Origin: Clostridiales bacterium
GTDB lineage: Bacteria; Bacillota; Clostridia; Lachnospirales; Cellulosilyticaceae
Assembly (NCBI GenBank): GCA_019418225.1
Contig: DYCF01000019.1
Location: forward strand, 34,754 to 78,127
Reading direction: 5' to 3'
DNA: 43,374 bases
Part shown: piece by piece, positions 32,979 through 40,713 of the stretch
Numbering within the stretch: the first letter of the stretch is position 1
Layout: each line of letters starts with the position of its first letter
Notes under the pieces: model-generated
The model's input: the letters and a program-made list of their open reading frames with translations, nothing else
Told to the model about the DNA's origin: nothing
The model's database searches: none
Position numbers and translations under genes: made by a program

Positions 32979-33665
32979 ATGCATTTTAATGATACACTTT
33001 ATAAATTAGGTTTTTCGCCTATTGAAGCTTCTGTTTTTATTACTTTATGTCAGCACGGTAGTTTAACTGGCTACGAGGTCGCCAAACTTACTGGTATTTC
33101 GCGCTCAAATGTTTATGCTGCTCTATACAGTTTACAAGATAAAGGAAAATGTTTTGTCTCCGAGGGGGAGTCTACTAAATATATTCCTATTTCTAAAGAA
33201 GAGTTACTTCTTACTACAAAACGTGAAATGAAAAATACACTTGCAGAAATTGAACTTTATTTCCCAAAAAGCGTTACGGTAAACGAGCCTTATTTAACAA
33301 TTCGCGGCTATGAACATGTGGTTAATAAAATTAAAAATCACATTTTACTTTGTGAATCTCATCTTTATATCATGAGCACATCAAAGGATATCATTTTGCT
33401 CCAAAATGAGTTAACTCAAATAAGTAGTAATCATAAGGTGATCATCATGTGTGAAGCCCCCCTTCACTTAGATAGTCATATTAAAACTTATGTGCACACT
33501 CGTCCAATTGAAGGGTTTTATATGATTATTGATACAAAAACAGTTATAACAGGCGACTTATCTGAAGAAAATGCTCAGTGCCTTTATTCTACAAACGAAT
33601 CTCTTGTACGCCTTATGCGTTCATCTTTTACAACAGCACTGGATATGATAAGCTTACAAGCTTGA
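32979..33665 (+). CDS. TrmB-family transcription regulator
   Basis: A 228-residue protein. Residues about 5-75 form a winged helix of the TrmB/Sugar-sensing type (LGFSPIEASVFITLCQHGSL, GISRSNVYAALYSLQDKGK). The remainder (about 100-228) resembles the phospholipase-D-like effector domain of this family (HLYIMSTSKDI, FYMIIDTKTVITGD) but without intact HKD motifs. The family includes sugar-responsive repressors and activators. It is immediately upstream of lysA, so control of lysine synthesis or autoregulation through the promoter-overlapping repeat is a fair inference. GGAG lies seven bases upstream of the ATG. Confidence 0.85.
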   Translation: MHFNDTLYKLGFSPIEASVFITLCQHGSLTGYEVAKLTGISRSNVYAALYSLQDKGKCFVSEGESTKYIPISKEELLLTTKREMKNTLAEIELYFPKSVTVNEPYLTIRGYEHVVNKIKNHILLCESHLYIMSTSKDIILLQNELTQISSNHKVIIMCEAPLHLDSHIKTYVHTRPIEGFYMIIDTKTVITGDLSEENAQCLYSTNESLVRLMRSSFTTALDMISLQA

Positions 33666-33687
33666 TAATATTTTGAGGAGGATAATT

Positions 33688-34938
33688 ATGCATACTTTAC
33701 ATGGTATTTTTACAAAAGAAACAAATTTCTATAAAGGTCATGATGTTTATAATTTAATCGAACAATATGGTAGTCCACTTTATGTTTATAATGAAGATAT
33801 TCTAAGAACACGCTGTCGTGAAATGAAACACCTAGTAAGCTACGAAAATTTCGTACCCCATTACTCTATTAAAGCCAATACAAATATTCATCTATTACGC
33901 ATTGTTCATGAAGAAGGCTTACATGCAGATGTCATGAGTCCAGGTGAAATCTACCTTGCACTTCAAAGCGGTTTCAAACCAGAAGAACTTTTCTTCATTC
34001 CAAATAACGTAACAGCTGAGGATATGCAATTTGCTATCGACCATGGCGTTATGACAAGTGTGGATTCTTTAGATCAGCTTAAACTTTATGGGGAACTTAA
34101 TCCTGGTGGCAAAGTAGCCATTCGCTTTAATCCTGGTGTAGGCGCAGGACACTGTGAAAAAGTCGTAACAGGCGGTAAAAAAACTAAATTTGGTGTAAAC
34201 CCAGAATATATTCCTGAAGTAAAACGTATTCTTGAAACTTATAATCTTACTTTAGCAGGTATCAATCAACACATTGGTTCACTCTTTATGGATTATGCCC
34301 CATATATTGCAAGTTTAGACTCTATCTTAAATATTGCAAGACAATTTGAAGATCTAGAGTTTATCGATCTTGGTGGCGGTTTCGGTGTTCCTTATCACAA
34401 ACAAGACGGCGAAGCACGTCTTGATATTCATGCACTTGGCGAAAAACTTGATCCCGTTCTTTCAGCATTTTCAGCTGAGTATGGCAAAAAAATTCAGTTT
34501 CAAATCGAACCAGGGCGTTATATTCCTTGTGAATCAGGTTTACTTCTAGGTAAGGTCACTGCGACTAAAACAAATGCTGACCATAAATACTTAGGTACAG
34601 ATATTGGCTTCAATACACTTCAAAGACCTATTATGTATGATTCTCACCATGATATTGAACTTTATTCACAAGAAGAAAAAAGTCCATCTGTTTCACCACT
34701 TACTGTAGTCGGTAACATCTGTGAAAGTGGTGATATCTTAGCCAAAGACCGCATGCTACCAGAGGCTTGCCGCGGTGACCTTATTGCTATGATGGACGCA
34801 GGTGCATATGGCTACTGTATGGCTTCATGCTACAATCAACGTTTTAGACCTGCTGAAATCCTTATTGAATCAAATGGGAATGTAAAACAAATTAGAAAAA
34901 GAGATACACTAGAGGACTTACTTCGTAACATGCTTTAA
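33688..34938 (+). CDS. lysA: Diaminopimelate decarboxylase
   Basis: A 416-residue fold-type III PLP enzyme that decarboxylates meso-diaminopimelate to lysine. PLP-binding Lys 62 sits in HYSIKANTN, the phosphate loop GGGFGVPYH is near 230, and the active-site CESGD starts at about Cys 345. The end motif DAGAYGYCMASCYNQR matches the family. The start is the ATG at 33688, six bases after GAGGAGG. An in-frame TTG at 33673 would put the ribosome site inside the gene and is rejected. A relative such as carboxynorspermidine decarboxylase is possible but the motifs favour LysA. It is co-transcribed with the TrmB-family gene. Confidence 0.92.
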   Translation: MHTLHGIFTKETNFYKGHDVYNLIEQYGSPLYVYNEDILRTRCREMKHLVSYENFVPHYSIKANTNIHLLRIVHEEGLHADVMSPGEIYLALQSGFKPEELFFIPNNVTAEDMQFAIDHGVMTSVDSLDQLKLYGELNPGGKVAIRFNPGVGAGHCEKVVTGGKKTKFGVNPEYIPEVKRILETYNLTLAGINQHIGSLFMDYAPYIASLDSILNIARQFEDLEFIDLGGGFGVPYHKQDGEARLDIHALGEKLDPVLSAFSAEYGKKIQFQIEPGRYIPCESGLLLGKVTATKTNADHKYLGTDIGFNTLQRPIMYDSHHDIELYSQEEKSPSVSPLTVVGNICESGDILAKDRMLPEACRGDLIAMMDAGAYGYCMASCYNQRFRPAEILIESNGNVKQIRKRDTLEDLLRNML

Positions 34939-34986
34939 TCCCTAATTACGAAGCCGACTCGTAAATACATTGACTCTAGTGAAAGC

Positions 34987-35022
34987 AAAAAAAAGAAGGC
35001 CATTGGGGTTTGGCCTTCTTTT
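34987..35022 (+). terminator. Intrinsic terminator of lysA
   Basis: A perfect stem aaaagaaggcca / tggccttctttt (34991-35002 with 35011-35022) around an eight-base loop lies 50 bases past the lysA stop. Confidence 0.9.
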
Positions 35023-35132
35023 CGTTCCGTTCATATTTTATAAACAGGAGTTACGTATTTTCAATGCATTTATACACCATTTGTTAGTAATATGTTAGTT
35101 ATAAATCATAATTGTGTATTGCTTATATATAT

Positions 35133-35169
35133 AAATGGTCACTGTAGTTATATCTTACAGTGACCATTT
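35133..35169 (+). terminator. Strong hairpin at the start of the accessory region
   Basis: A 14-bp perfect stem (aaatggtcactgta / tacagtgaccattt) is followed on the plus strand by further T. No plus-strand gene lies between it and the lysA terminator. The stop codon of the opposing small gene lies inside its loop. Confidence 0.7.
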
Positions 35170-35294
35170 TTTATGATTATTTTTTTATAAGTAAGCTTTC
35201 CATTAACTTCTATGTAAATAACATGTTCTGGAATGTGTTCAATATTTTCTTTGATACATTCTTTAAGTTCTGTTTCTGCTAATTTATTTTTCAT
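35148..35294 (-). CDS. Small protein of 48 residues, unknown function
   Basis: An open frame of 48 residues starting MKNKLAETELKECIKENIEH. Its ribosome site AAAGGAG lies seven bases before the ATG and is well placed. The first 22 residues look helical and charged; the rest (IPEHVIYIEVNGKLTYKKII) looks beta-stranded. No family is recognised. The stop codon falls in the loop of the 14-bp hairpin at 35133-35169. The gene is the first feature of the accessory region and follows a low-complexity stretch. Coding status rests mainly on the ribosome site and composition. Confidence 0.5.
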   Translation of the reverse strand: MKNKLAETELKECIKENIEHIPEHVIYIEVNGKLTYKKIIIKNGHCKI

Positions 35295-35385
35295 AACCAT
35301 TCTCCTTTTAAAAAAATCTATGTATTAAACAAAATAAATGATTACTAAATATACAATGAGGAATTAATCATGAAAAATATTATTA

Positions 35386-35404
35386 TCACATAGAAGTAAT
35401 GTGA
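35386..35404. promoter_or_regulatory. Small palindrome upstream of the 48-residue gene
   Basis: tcacat and atgtga form 6-bp arms around seven bases, about 90 bases upstream of the start of the 48-residue gene. Possible operator; no regulator is assigned. Confidence 0.25.
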
Positions 35405-35473
35405 CTTTATAATCAATAAAATTATACTATGCTAAATACATTATGTAAATAAAAATATTCACTATATATAATG

Positions 35474-35501
35474 CAACAACAACAACCTCCGCTAGTCGGA
35501 G
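35474..35501. repeat. CAA repeat followed by a GC-rich hairpin
   Basis: Four CAA units (35474-35485) are followed by the hairpin ctccg-ctagt-cggag (35487-35501). On the minus strand the hairpin would be followed by GTTGTTGTTG, a poor U tract. Confidence 0.5.
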
Positions 35502-35515
35502 TTTCCTTTACTCTT

Positions 35516-35554
35516 CTTTACTTTACTTTACTTTACTTTACTTTACTTTACTTT
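35516..35554. repeat. Pentanucleotide tandem repeat (CTTTA), about 7.8 copies
   Basis: The 5-bp unit cttta is repeated seven times without error plus a partial copy. It lies between the VirB4-like ATPase gene and the 48-residue gene. Such repeats slip during replication and can alter promoter spacing, but here no coding frame crosses it. Confidence 0.9.
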
Positions 35555-35569
35555 GGTGATTTCTGTAGT

Positions 35570-35651
35570 ACATAAACTAATTTAAAACGAGTTTATAAAA
35601 GTTTATGTATGCAATAACTCGAAGTTGTATGAGTTTATGCATACATAAACT
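35570..35651. repeat. Cluster of iteron-like and inverted repeats
   Basis: The motif agtttatgtatgca (35600-35613) is perfectly inverted as tgcatacataaact (35638-35651), and shorter relatives (acataaact near 35571, gagtttata near 35590, gagtttatgc near 35631) surround it. On the minus strand it could act as a terminator for the ATPase gene (TTTTATAAAC follows). The repeated units also resemble iterons or protein-binding sites at a plasmid origin. Confidence 0.6.
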
Positions 35652-35667
35652 AGATTAATACTTATTT

Positions 35668-37908
35668 TTATGAATTATATAAGTCTGCTTCATATGCTGA
35701 GTACCCACCACTATAGGAGATTAGATTCAAACTATGGTATCTCTTAAGGTTTAATAAATCATCTACTGTAAAGCCATGTTGTTTAAATTCATGCTCTAAA
35801 CACTTAAAATTCTCTTTAGCTGTCTTTTGCATTAATACATAGCTAGCCCCTGCACTCTTAAGTCCTTCATTCAACTCCTTAAGGTCAATTAACTGGTGTG
35901 CTGTAAACACTAAACGTAGCTGAAACTTTCTACACTCTCTTAATATATTATCCAATGCCTTATAAGTTGTTGGTGCCTGAAATATTTCATCAAGCAGCAG
36001 ATGGTATCTTAAAGGCTTTTCTTGATATGCACCTCTAATATTACATGCAAGCCATATCTTACTAATAAAAAATGTGGTTAATACATTTCTTACATGTTGA
36101 CTCCTAAACTTATCAGCTCTCATCTTAATAAGTATTACCTTGCTATTATCCATGGCTTTAGCAAAGTCTATGTTTGTATCAGCTGACCTATTAAACATAA
36201 GCCTCATTCTTACATCTTCCCTAAGAGCATTTATTCGGTCCATGATATGCTCTATCTTTGAATATTTTGTACCTACTACATTACCTGCCTTATCTACGTC
36301 ATCTAGTTGCCTTAATGTTTCTATCTGATCACTTAAGTATGGTAAGTATTCAACTGGAACCTTTGCTATGAACTTATTCCTTATTTCATGGTTTTCCAGT
36401 ACCTTTATTACATCCCTTAAACTCATTTTATCATGTATAAGAACTATATCAGCAGCAGAAGTGAAGAACTTTCTCATTTGTCCGCTTAAGGGTTCACCAA
36501 TATATACTGCATCTATGAGGCTAGTTACTTGCTGCTGGTGTAAATTTGCACTTTCTATGCGTTCAAAAGGTGTATTCCCTTGTACTTTATACTCATTATA
36601 GGCAAAAGCTTGTAGGCTTGATTCTTGGCTCATATCGAGTACTATTAATCGTTCTTTAGGCGTTATAGCTTCAATTTTATTAGCTAGGTCACAATTTTTA
36701 ATATAGTCAATTACAATTAATCCTTCACCTGCAGCTATCACATCTTTTGCATATTGTAAGTTTTGAAACGTCTTACCGGCTCCCATAGGCCCCAATAATA
36801 TTACTGGCAAGTTAGCTATTTCTCTATCATTACTAAAATATGTCTGTACTGTATTCCCCTTATAAGTTGACTTACCTATTTTAATATATCCTTTTTGTAA
36901 TTCTTGAGGAACAATAGTCTCTTGTATATTGACATGCTTTATTTTATGTCGTTCAAGTAAATCACGACCAGGTAACTGTATTAAGCTACTACTTTCATCT
37001 ACACCTATCTTATTAATAGCTATATGTTCTAACGTTCTGACCTTGCTGTATTCAAGTTCGTTATCACCATTAACACTATAAAAACTATTGCAAGATACTA
37101 GGGCATTATTATTTGCCCTAGTGCTATCATCACTACTAGATATAATAGCTATTTGACTATTTATCACTATATCACTAGCTTTTCTTAATGTCTCTGCTGA
37201 GAGTTTTTTCACATTTTCTTTAAAGATTTCGCTTAATTCTTTAAAAGGATTATCTATCTTATTACCAAAAAGTCCATCTACAACATTTCCTATAAACTCC
37301 AGAGCACTAATAATGCTATTAAAAATAAACCTTTTTGCATTACTTGTGTGTGGAATAGGGATATTATTCTTATACTCTTCATGTATCCTTCTTGCCGAGC
37401 TATTCCATCCATATTGACTACATGGAGTAAAATTATACATTACTGTTACTCTATCACCAAACTCCATTATATCAACTACATTTAATAAACTATTAAGCAA
37501 TGCATTGCTTTTTTTATCTACACTTAATGACATAGCATTATTAAGCTTATACTCTAACTGATAAAAAACACTATTAACACTAAAAGATTCTACTTGATCC
37601 ACTTCTTTAACTGTTGCCTTATTCCAAGTATCTTGTATTTTCTCTTTTAACATCAACTTGTATTGCACTGGTACTACAAAGTAAAATCTTACATCATCTT
37701 TATAAATATCAATCATATACGTACATTTGAGCTGGCTTTCAATTACATACTTTTTTTCTTTTCTTCCTATGTACCTTTTCATGCTAGATATTACCTTAGC
37801 AATAGAACTTGTATTATAATTCCTACAACTAGAATGTGGTATCACTTGCAAAATAGCATAAGTTGGATTAACTATCTCAAAGTACTTAGTTATTTTCATG
37901 CTTTTCAT
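35668..37908 (-). CDS. VirB4/TraG/HerA-type conjugation or DNA-transfer ATPase
   Basis: A 746-residue protein. The N-terminal half (about 1-340) lacks recognisable motifs. The C-terminal half is a RecA-like motor with Walker A LLGPMGAGKTF near residue 375 and Walker B YHLLLDEIFQAP near 637. A sensor-like stretch LRLVFTAHQLIDLKEL follows, typical of VirB4/VirD4-related ATPases (TraG-D, DUF87). It would power DNA or protein transfer at the membrane. It follows two small membrane-protein genes with a four-base overlap, as in conjugation modules. No relaxase or other mating-pair genes lie in the window, so whether it is a coupling protein, a VirB4-like motor or part of another system is open. Confidence 0.75.
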   Translation of the reverse strand: MKSMKITKYFEIVNPTYAILQVIPHSSCRNYNTSSIAKVISSMKRYIGRKEKKYVIESQLKCTYMIDIYKDDVRFYFVVPVQYKLMLKEKIQDTWNKATVKEVDQVESFSVNSVFYQLEYKLNNAMSLSVDKKSNALLNSLLNVVDIMEFGDRVTVMYNFTPCSQYGWNSSARRIHEEYKNNIPIPHTSNAKRFIFNSIISALEFIGNVVDGLFGNKIDNPFKELSEIFKENVKKLSAETLRKASDIVINSQIAIISSSDDSTRANNNALVSCNSFYSVNGDNELEYSKVRTLEHIAINKIGVDESSSLIQLPGRDLLERHKIKHVNIQETIVPQELQKGYIKIGKSTYKGNTVQTYFSNDREIANLPVILLGPMGAGKTFQNLQYAKDVIAAGEGLIVIDYIKNCDLANKIEAITPKERLIVLDMSQESSLQAFAYNEYKVQGNTPFERIESANLHQQQVTSLIDAVYIGEPLSGQMRKFFTSAADIVLIHDKMSLRDVIKVLENHEIRNKFIAKVPVEYLPYLSDQIETLRQLDDVDKAGNVVGTKYSKIEHIMDRINALREDVRMRLMFNRSADTNIDFAKAMDNSKVILIKMRADKFRSQHVRNVLTTFFISKIWLACNIRGAYQEKPLRYHLLLDEIFQAPTTYKALDNILRECRKFQLRLVFTAHQLIDLKELNEGLKSAGASYVLMQKTAKENFKCLEHEFKQHGFTVDDLLNLKRYHSLNLISYSGGYSAYEADLYNS

Positions 37909-38120
37909 ATTATCGCCTTAATCATTGTAACAAGTATAAATACAACTGTAGCTGATACTGCTATTTGCGTACCTGCCTTAACTTTTAATAATCTTAATAC
38001 TATACCAGTGCTTACAACTATTTCGCAAATCGTCTTATTAGATAAAATAGTAACTGCTAATCCTATGCTAATCGCTTTAAACATAATATTACCTCCTAGC
38101 TTACGCAAACTATTATCCAA
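37905..38120 (-). CDS. Small two-helix membrane protein
   Basis: A 71-residue protein with two hydrophobic segments (about 12-30 and 50-70), starting MDNSLRKLGGNIMFKAISIG. No family is identified. Its start overlaps the preceding small membrane gene by 25 bases, and its stop overlaps the ATPase start by four, so all three are probably translated together. A second Met at codon 13 has GGAGG in front (AGGAGGTAATAT) and is a strong alternative start at 38084, which would remove the long overlap. Confidence 0.55.
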   Translation of the reverse strand: MDNSLRKLGGNIMFKAISIGLAVTILSNKTICEIVVSTGIVLRLLKVKAGTQIAVSATVVFILVTMIKAII

Positions 38121-38329
38121 TCAAAAAATTTTGTAACACCATAAAGCACTCCAACTCCACAACCGTATTTAATGAGTGTGGAAACCATACCTGCTATATC
38201 CTGCTTCCTCATATTCTTGGTAATATCTAAAGTGGTGCCAATTGCTGCTATAAAATAACCGCCTAAACGAATAACCCCTAGTACGTTATTCCCTTGTGTA
38301 TTTATTGCATTTAAAAAGTTATCAAACAT
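38096..38329 (-). CDS. Small two-helix membrane protein, pilin (VirB2-like) in layout
   Basis: A 77-residue protein starting MFDNFLNAINTQGNNVLGVI, with two hydrophobic segments (about 15-35 and 50-72) separated by a charged loop (TKNMRKQDIAG). Size and layout resemble TrbC/VirB2-type pilin subunits or small mating-channel proteins, and it is first in a three-gene unit ending in a VirB4/TraG-like ATPase. No typical signal peptide is visible. The ribosome site is a perfect AAGGAGG. The pilin assignment is inference from context. Confidence 0.6.
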   Translation of the reverse strand: MFDNFLNAINTQGNNVLGVIRLGGYFIAAIGTTLDITKNMRKQDIAGMVSTLIKYGCGVGVLYGVTKFFDWIIVCVS

Positions 38330-38391
38330 AATGTATATACCTCCTTGAAAGTGTTAATACTTATTAAAAATCTTTAGTAGGAAGTGATAAT

Positions 38392-38460
38392 ATGTTTTAC
38401 TTTTTCTGTGGTTATGTTGCTTGCTATACCGTTGCTTGTGCAGCACAATTATTTTTATAA
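38392..38460 (+). CDS. Possible 22-residue hydrophobic peptide
   Basis: The frame MFYFFCGYVACYTVACAAQL.. (22 residues) has AGGAAGTG seven bases upstream. It runs opposite to its neighbours in the gap between partition and conjugation genes. It could be a membrane peptide such as a type I toxin, but a chance frame is at least as likely. Confidence 0.2.
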   Translation: MFYFFCGYVACYTVACAAQLFL

Positions 38461-38497
38461 AACTGGTTAAAACATGCATATTTTAAAATTTATTAGC

Positions 38498-38556
38498 ATA
38501 CGCTTGAAGTGTAGCGAATGCGAAGGCGTAGCCGAGAAGTAGCACGCTTAAAGCAG
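38498..38556. repeat. GC-rich island of imperfect short repeats next to the partition genes
   Basis: Within AT-rich DNA lies a GC-rich block with recurring gtagc units: tgtagcgaatgcgaag, cgtagccgagaag and agtagcacgc. A small inverted repeat tacgc / gcgta spans 38499-38530. The stretch cttgaagtgtagcgaatgcgaag resembles the core of the left-end repeat (cttggagcatagcgacggagc). It lies just downstream of the ParR-like gene. It may be a repeat-element relic, a centromere or a transfer origin; none can be proved. Confidence 0.55.
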
Positions 38557-38564
38557 AGTGGGTA

Positions 38565-38813
38565 TTATAACCCTTTAAAACCACCTAAAACTGATTGAAT
38601 ACTACTCTCCAAACCTCCCATTGTGGAGGTATTTTTTGTTTCTGCATATTTTTTTATAAGTTCTATCACTTTATCTTCTGTAATTCCTTCTTCTTCTTTC
38701 TTGAGTAGTTCTACAACATAACTACTTAATTTTCTTTTATGTTTTAATTCAAGTACCTTACCTATAAGCTCTACTTCATGATCTGGAATATAAACTTCTA
38801 TTTTCATTTCCAA
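38565..38813 (-). CDS. ParR-like partition adaptor (putative)
   Basis: An 82-residue protein starting MEMKIEVYIPDHEVELIGKV. It is mostly helical and charged, with a short first strand and LSSYVVELLKKEEE, compatible with a ribbon-helix-helix DNA-binding N-terminus and a C-terminal peptide that contacts the actin-like filament (GLESSIQSVLGGFKGL). It overlaps the ParM-like gene by ten bases, the usual order for parM-parR. In such systems ParR binds repeats (parC) and links the plasmid to ParM filaments. Assignment rests on position and size more than on sequence. Confidence 0.65.
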   Translation of the reverse strand: MEMKIEVYIPDHEVELIGKVLELKHKRKLSSYVVELLKKEEEGITEDKVIELIKKYAETKNTSTMGGLESSIQSVLGGFKGL

Positions 38814-39622
38814 ATCACCTCACTTAACAAGTAAAGACCTCTAACATTCTCCCAGATTGCATCCTGTATTAAGTAGGCATTGTCAAAACTCTCTCTAAAT
38901 ACATTTGCGTACTTTATAGAGCCACCGCCTGTAAAGCGGTATTGGATATTTGTTGGGTAATTCATCTTCTTAAGCTCATGTTTTATTTTTGTTACATATT
39001 CATCTATAACATTCTGACACTGTGGATTATCTATTAAATACTTAAGTTGATAATCTGGTACATTTACTAACTCACTTTGTTGTAATGCCATTCTAAATCT
39101 ATTCTCTAGCATTATTGCCCCTAATTGACAACTAAAAGCTGTACCAGGTACTAGGTTCCCATTATCAAAAATCATGCAATTTATAGTTAGTCCGCCAACA
39201 TCCATAAGACATACTAATTTATTTTTATACCAAGATAAATCACAGAGTGTAGCCGCAGCACCTTCTGGATATACTTCGCATTCTTTTACATGGTTCAAAC
39301 TTAATATCCATTCTTTGTATTGCTCCCTAGCTGTTACATTACTGTATGAATTAATAGGTAATGCACTCATTACTCTTACTTCATTATCTCGTGTAGCTTT
39401 ATTAATCGCATAACTTATACAAGCCTTTTGCGTAAAGCTTACGGTCTTATCCAGTTCTAAGTCATTACTTCCTACACCTACTTTATACTTATATCCATCT
39501 AGTATCAAATTAGCTTCATACTTATCTAGTGCTTTTGTAACTTTACTTTCAAATATAAATTCTTTGTTTGCTGTTTTAACTTTAGTTGCAAAGTATCCAT
39601 TATTTATACAGATATTCTCCAT
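38804..39622 (-). CDS. ParM/StbA-like plasmid-segregation actin
   Basis: A 272-residue actin-fold ATPase. Family motifs are present: an N-terminal phosphate loop region (ICINNGYFATKVK, 4-16), connect-1 PEGAAA (119-124), phosphate-2 MDVGGLTINCMIFDNG (140-155) and the adenosine loop TGGGS (231-235). ParM proteins polymerise to push plasmid copies apart. At 272 residues it is somewhat shorter than E. coli R1 ParM (about 320). The second position usually has Asp (DxGxxT); here Asn replaces Asp in the first loop (NNG), a point to verify. It is followed by the ParR-like gene and is divergent from an XRE regulator. Confidence 0.82.
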   Translation of the reverse strand: MENICINNGYFATKVKTANKEFIFESKVTKALDKYEANLILDGYKYKVGVGSNDLELDKTVSFTQKACISYAINKATRDNEVRVMSALPINSYSNVTAREQYKEWILSLNHVKECEVYPEGAAATLCDLSWYKNKLVCLMDVGGLTINCMIFDNGNLVPGTAFSCQLGAIMLENRFRMALQQSELVNVPDYQLKYLIDNPQCQNVIDEYVTKIKHELKKMNYPTNIQYRFTGGGSIKYANVFRESFDNAYLIQDAIWENVRGLYLLSEVIWK

Positions 39623-39751
39623 ATAATCATCCTTTCTCTATCCATCATTTATACCTACAATCTACATATATGTGGAGTTATCTTTATTTATTACTAGATT
39701 TATAGAATTTTTTTACTAATTATGGTAGCTTTATTTTAAGAGGGTGATTCA
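39623..39751. promoter_or_regulatory. Divergent intergenic region of parM-like and XRE genes
   Basis: This 129-base gap must hold promoters for both genes. A near-palindrome ctacatatatgtgg (39661-39674) is the best operator candidate. No clear parC-type array of direct repeats is seen here. Confidence 0.4.
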
Positions 39752-39955
39752 GTGATTGATTATATTGGATTAGATATAATGTTGCGTAAAAGAAATAAGG
39801 ATAGAAAGTACCTAAATGAAAAACTTGGTATTAGTTGGACCACTATAGCAAAGTTCAAAAAAGGAGAAAGTGTAAGCGTATCTGTACTAGAGCGTATCTG
39901 CTTAGACCTAGATTGTGACATAGGAGATATTTGCACAATAAAAAAAGACCAGTAG
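39752..39955 (+). CDS. XRE/Cro-type helix-turn-helix regulator
   Basis: A 67-residue single-domain DNA-binding protein of the Cro/XRE class: LDIMLRKRNKDRKYLNEKLGIS then WTTIAKFKKGESVSVSVLERICLDLDCDIGDICTI. The second half matches the small HTH_26/YozG-like regulators. The start is GTG with GAGGGTG five bases upstream. It is divergent from the partition pair, so it probably regulates that promoter region. Its stop codon lies within the stem of the terminator. Confidence 0.9.
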   Translation: MIDYIGLDIMLRKRNKDRKYLNEKLGISWTTIAKFKKGESVSVSVLERICLDLDCDIGDICTIKKDQ

Positions 39956-39984
39956 CGTTTTATTGAAATGCTACTGGTCTTTTT
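39941..39984. terminator. Bidirectional terminator
   Basis: A 15-bp perfect stem (aaaaagaccagtagc / gctactggtcttttt) lies between the convergent XRE and lipoprotein genes. Confidence 0.92.
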
Positions 39985-39986
39985 AA

Positions 39987-40628
39987 TTATCTTAATGATA
40001 TTTCATAGTTATATCCATATATACTGAATTGAACTTTTATTGACTCACTGCTACTCTTAGCTTCAACTGGAAGTGTCGCTATATAATGTAGATTAGCTGA
40101 TTTAAGTGGTTCTACTTTAGTTATATTTGAATACGTAAAGTTTGTTCCACCTGATTCTTCTATTGTAGAAAATGTACTATATTCATATCCATCACCATAT
40201 ATTACCTTCATATTTGTTATTTCATCAGCATTAATACCTATAGTTGAAGTATTCTTGAAGTTAAGTACTATGTCAAGATATGTTTCAGCTGGGTCTTTAA
40301 CCTCATAGTATGTATAGAATGATGTTGGATTAGGGGGCTCAATCTTTTGTGCTAATGCGTATGATGAAATAGCAAATTCACCATATCCATCTACTGTACA
40401 CACCTCATTTAATTTTATTTGTTTATACTTACTTTTTTCTTCTTCAATCTTAATCTGCTTTTCTTTTTCAGCTTCTTCATTGTTTTTATAAGTTTGCAAT
40501 TCATTCTTTAAACTCTCGTTTTCAGATTGTAGATTTTGTATTTGTTCTTGCAGTGCCGACTCATTTCCACACCCTGTGCATAATACTGCAAGTGCTAATA
40601 CAAGCATAGTAAATAAGTTTCTTTTCAT
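39987..40628 (-). CDS. Lipoprotein with coiled-coil and beta-rich domain
   Basis: A 213-residue lipoprotein of unknown function. The signal peptide is MKRNLFTMLVLALAVLCTG with the lipid-accepting Cys at 20. A coiled coil follows (about 24-70: LQEQIQNLQSENESLKNELQ). A C-terminal beta-rich domain (about 78-213) resembles the Ig-like DUF4352/telokin-like fold (TYLDIVLNFKNTSTIGINADEI). The correct start is the ATG at 40628 with GGAGGG eight bases upstream. The frame stays open for 38 further codons upstream, but these would bury the signal peptide. It may be a surface protein carried by the mobile element. Confidence 0.8.
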   Translation of the reverse strand: MKRNLFTMLVLALAVLCTGCGNESALQEQIQNLQSENESLKNELQTYKNNEEAEKEKQIKIEEEKSKYKQIKLNEVCTVDGYGEFAISSYALAQKIEPPNPTSFYTYYEVKDPAETYLDIVLNFKNTSTIGINADEITNMKVIYGDGYEYSTFSTIEESGGTNFTYSNITKVEPLKSANLHYIATLPVEAKSSSESIKVQFSIYGYNYEISLR

Positions 40629-40713
40629 TCGAAATCCCTCCATGTTAAAAAGTATAATAAATAATAACATATAGTAATATAAAAATTTTGTCAAAAATTG
40701 TAGATAGTGTGAA

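Noticed and set aside
33673..33687. TTG at 33673 as the start of lysA
   Set aside because: The codons would contain the ribosome site GAGGAGG that serves the ATG at 33688, and the family N-terminus fits the ATG.
35516..35554. CTTTA array considered as a CRISPR or coding repeat
   Set aside because: The unit is only 5 bp with no spacers, and no open frame with a ribosome site crosses it.
37663..38136. 157-codon plus-strand frame across the ATPase and small membrane genes
   Set aside because: It crosses three genes with good ribosome sites on the minus strand and has no coding features of its own.
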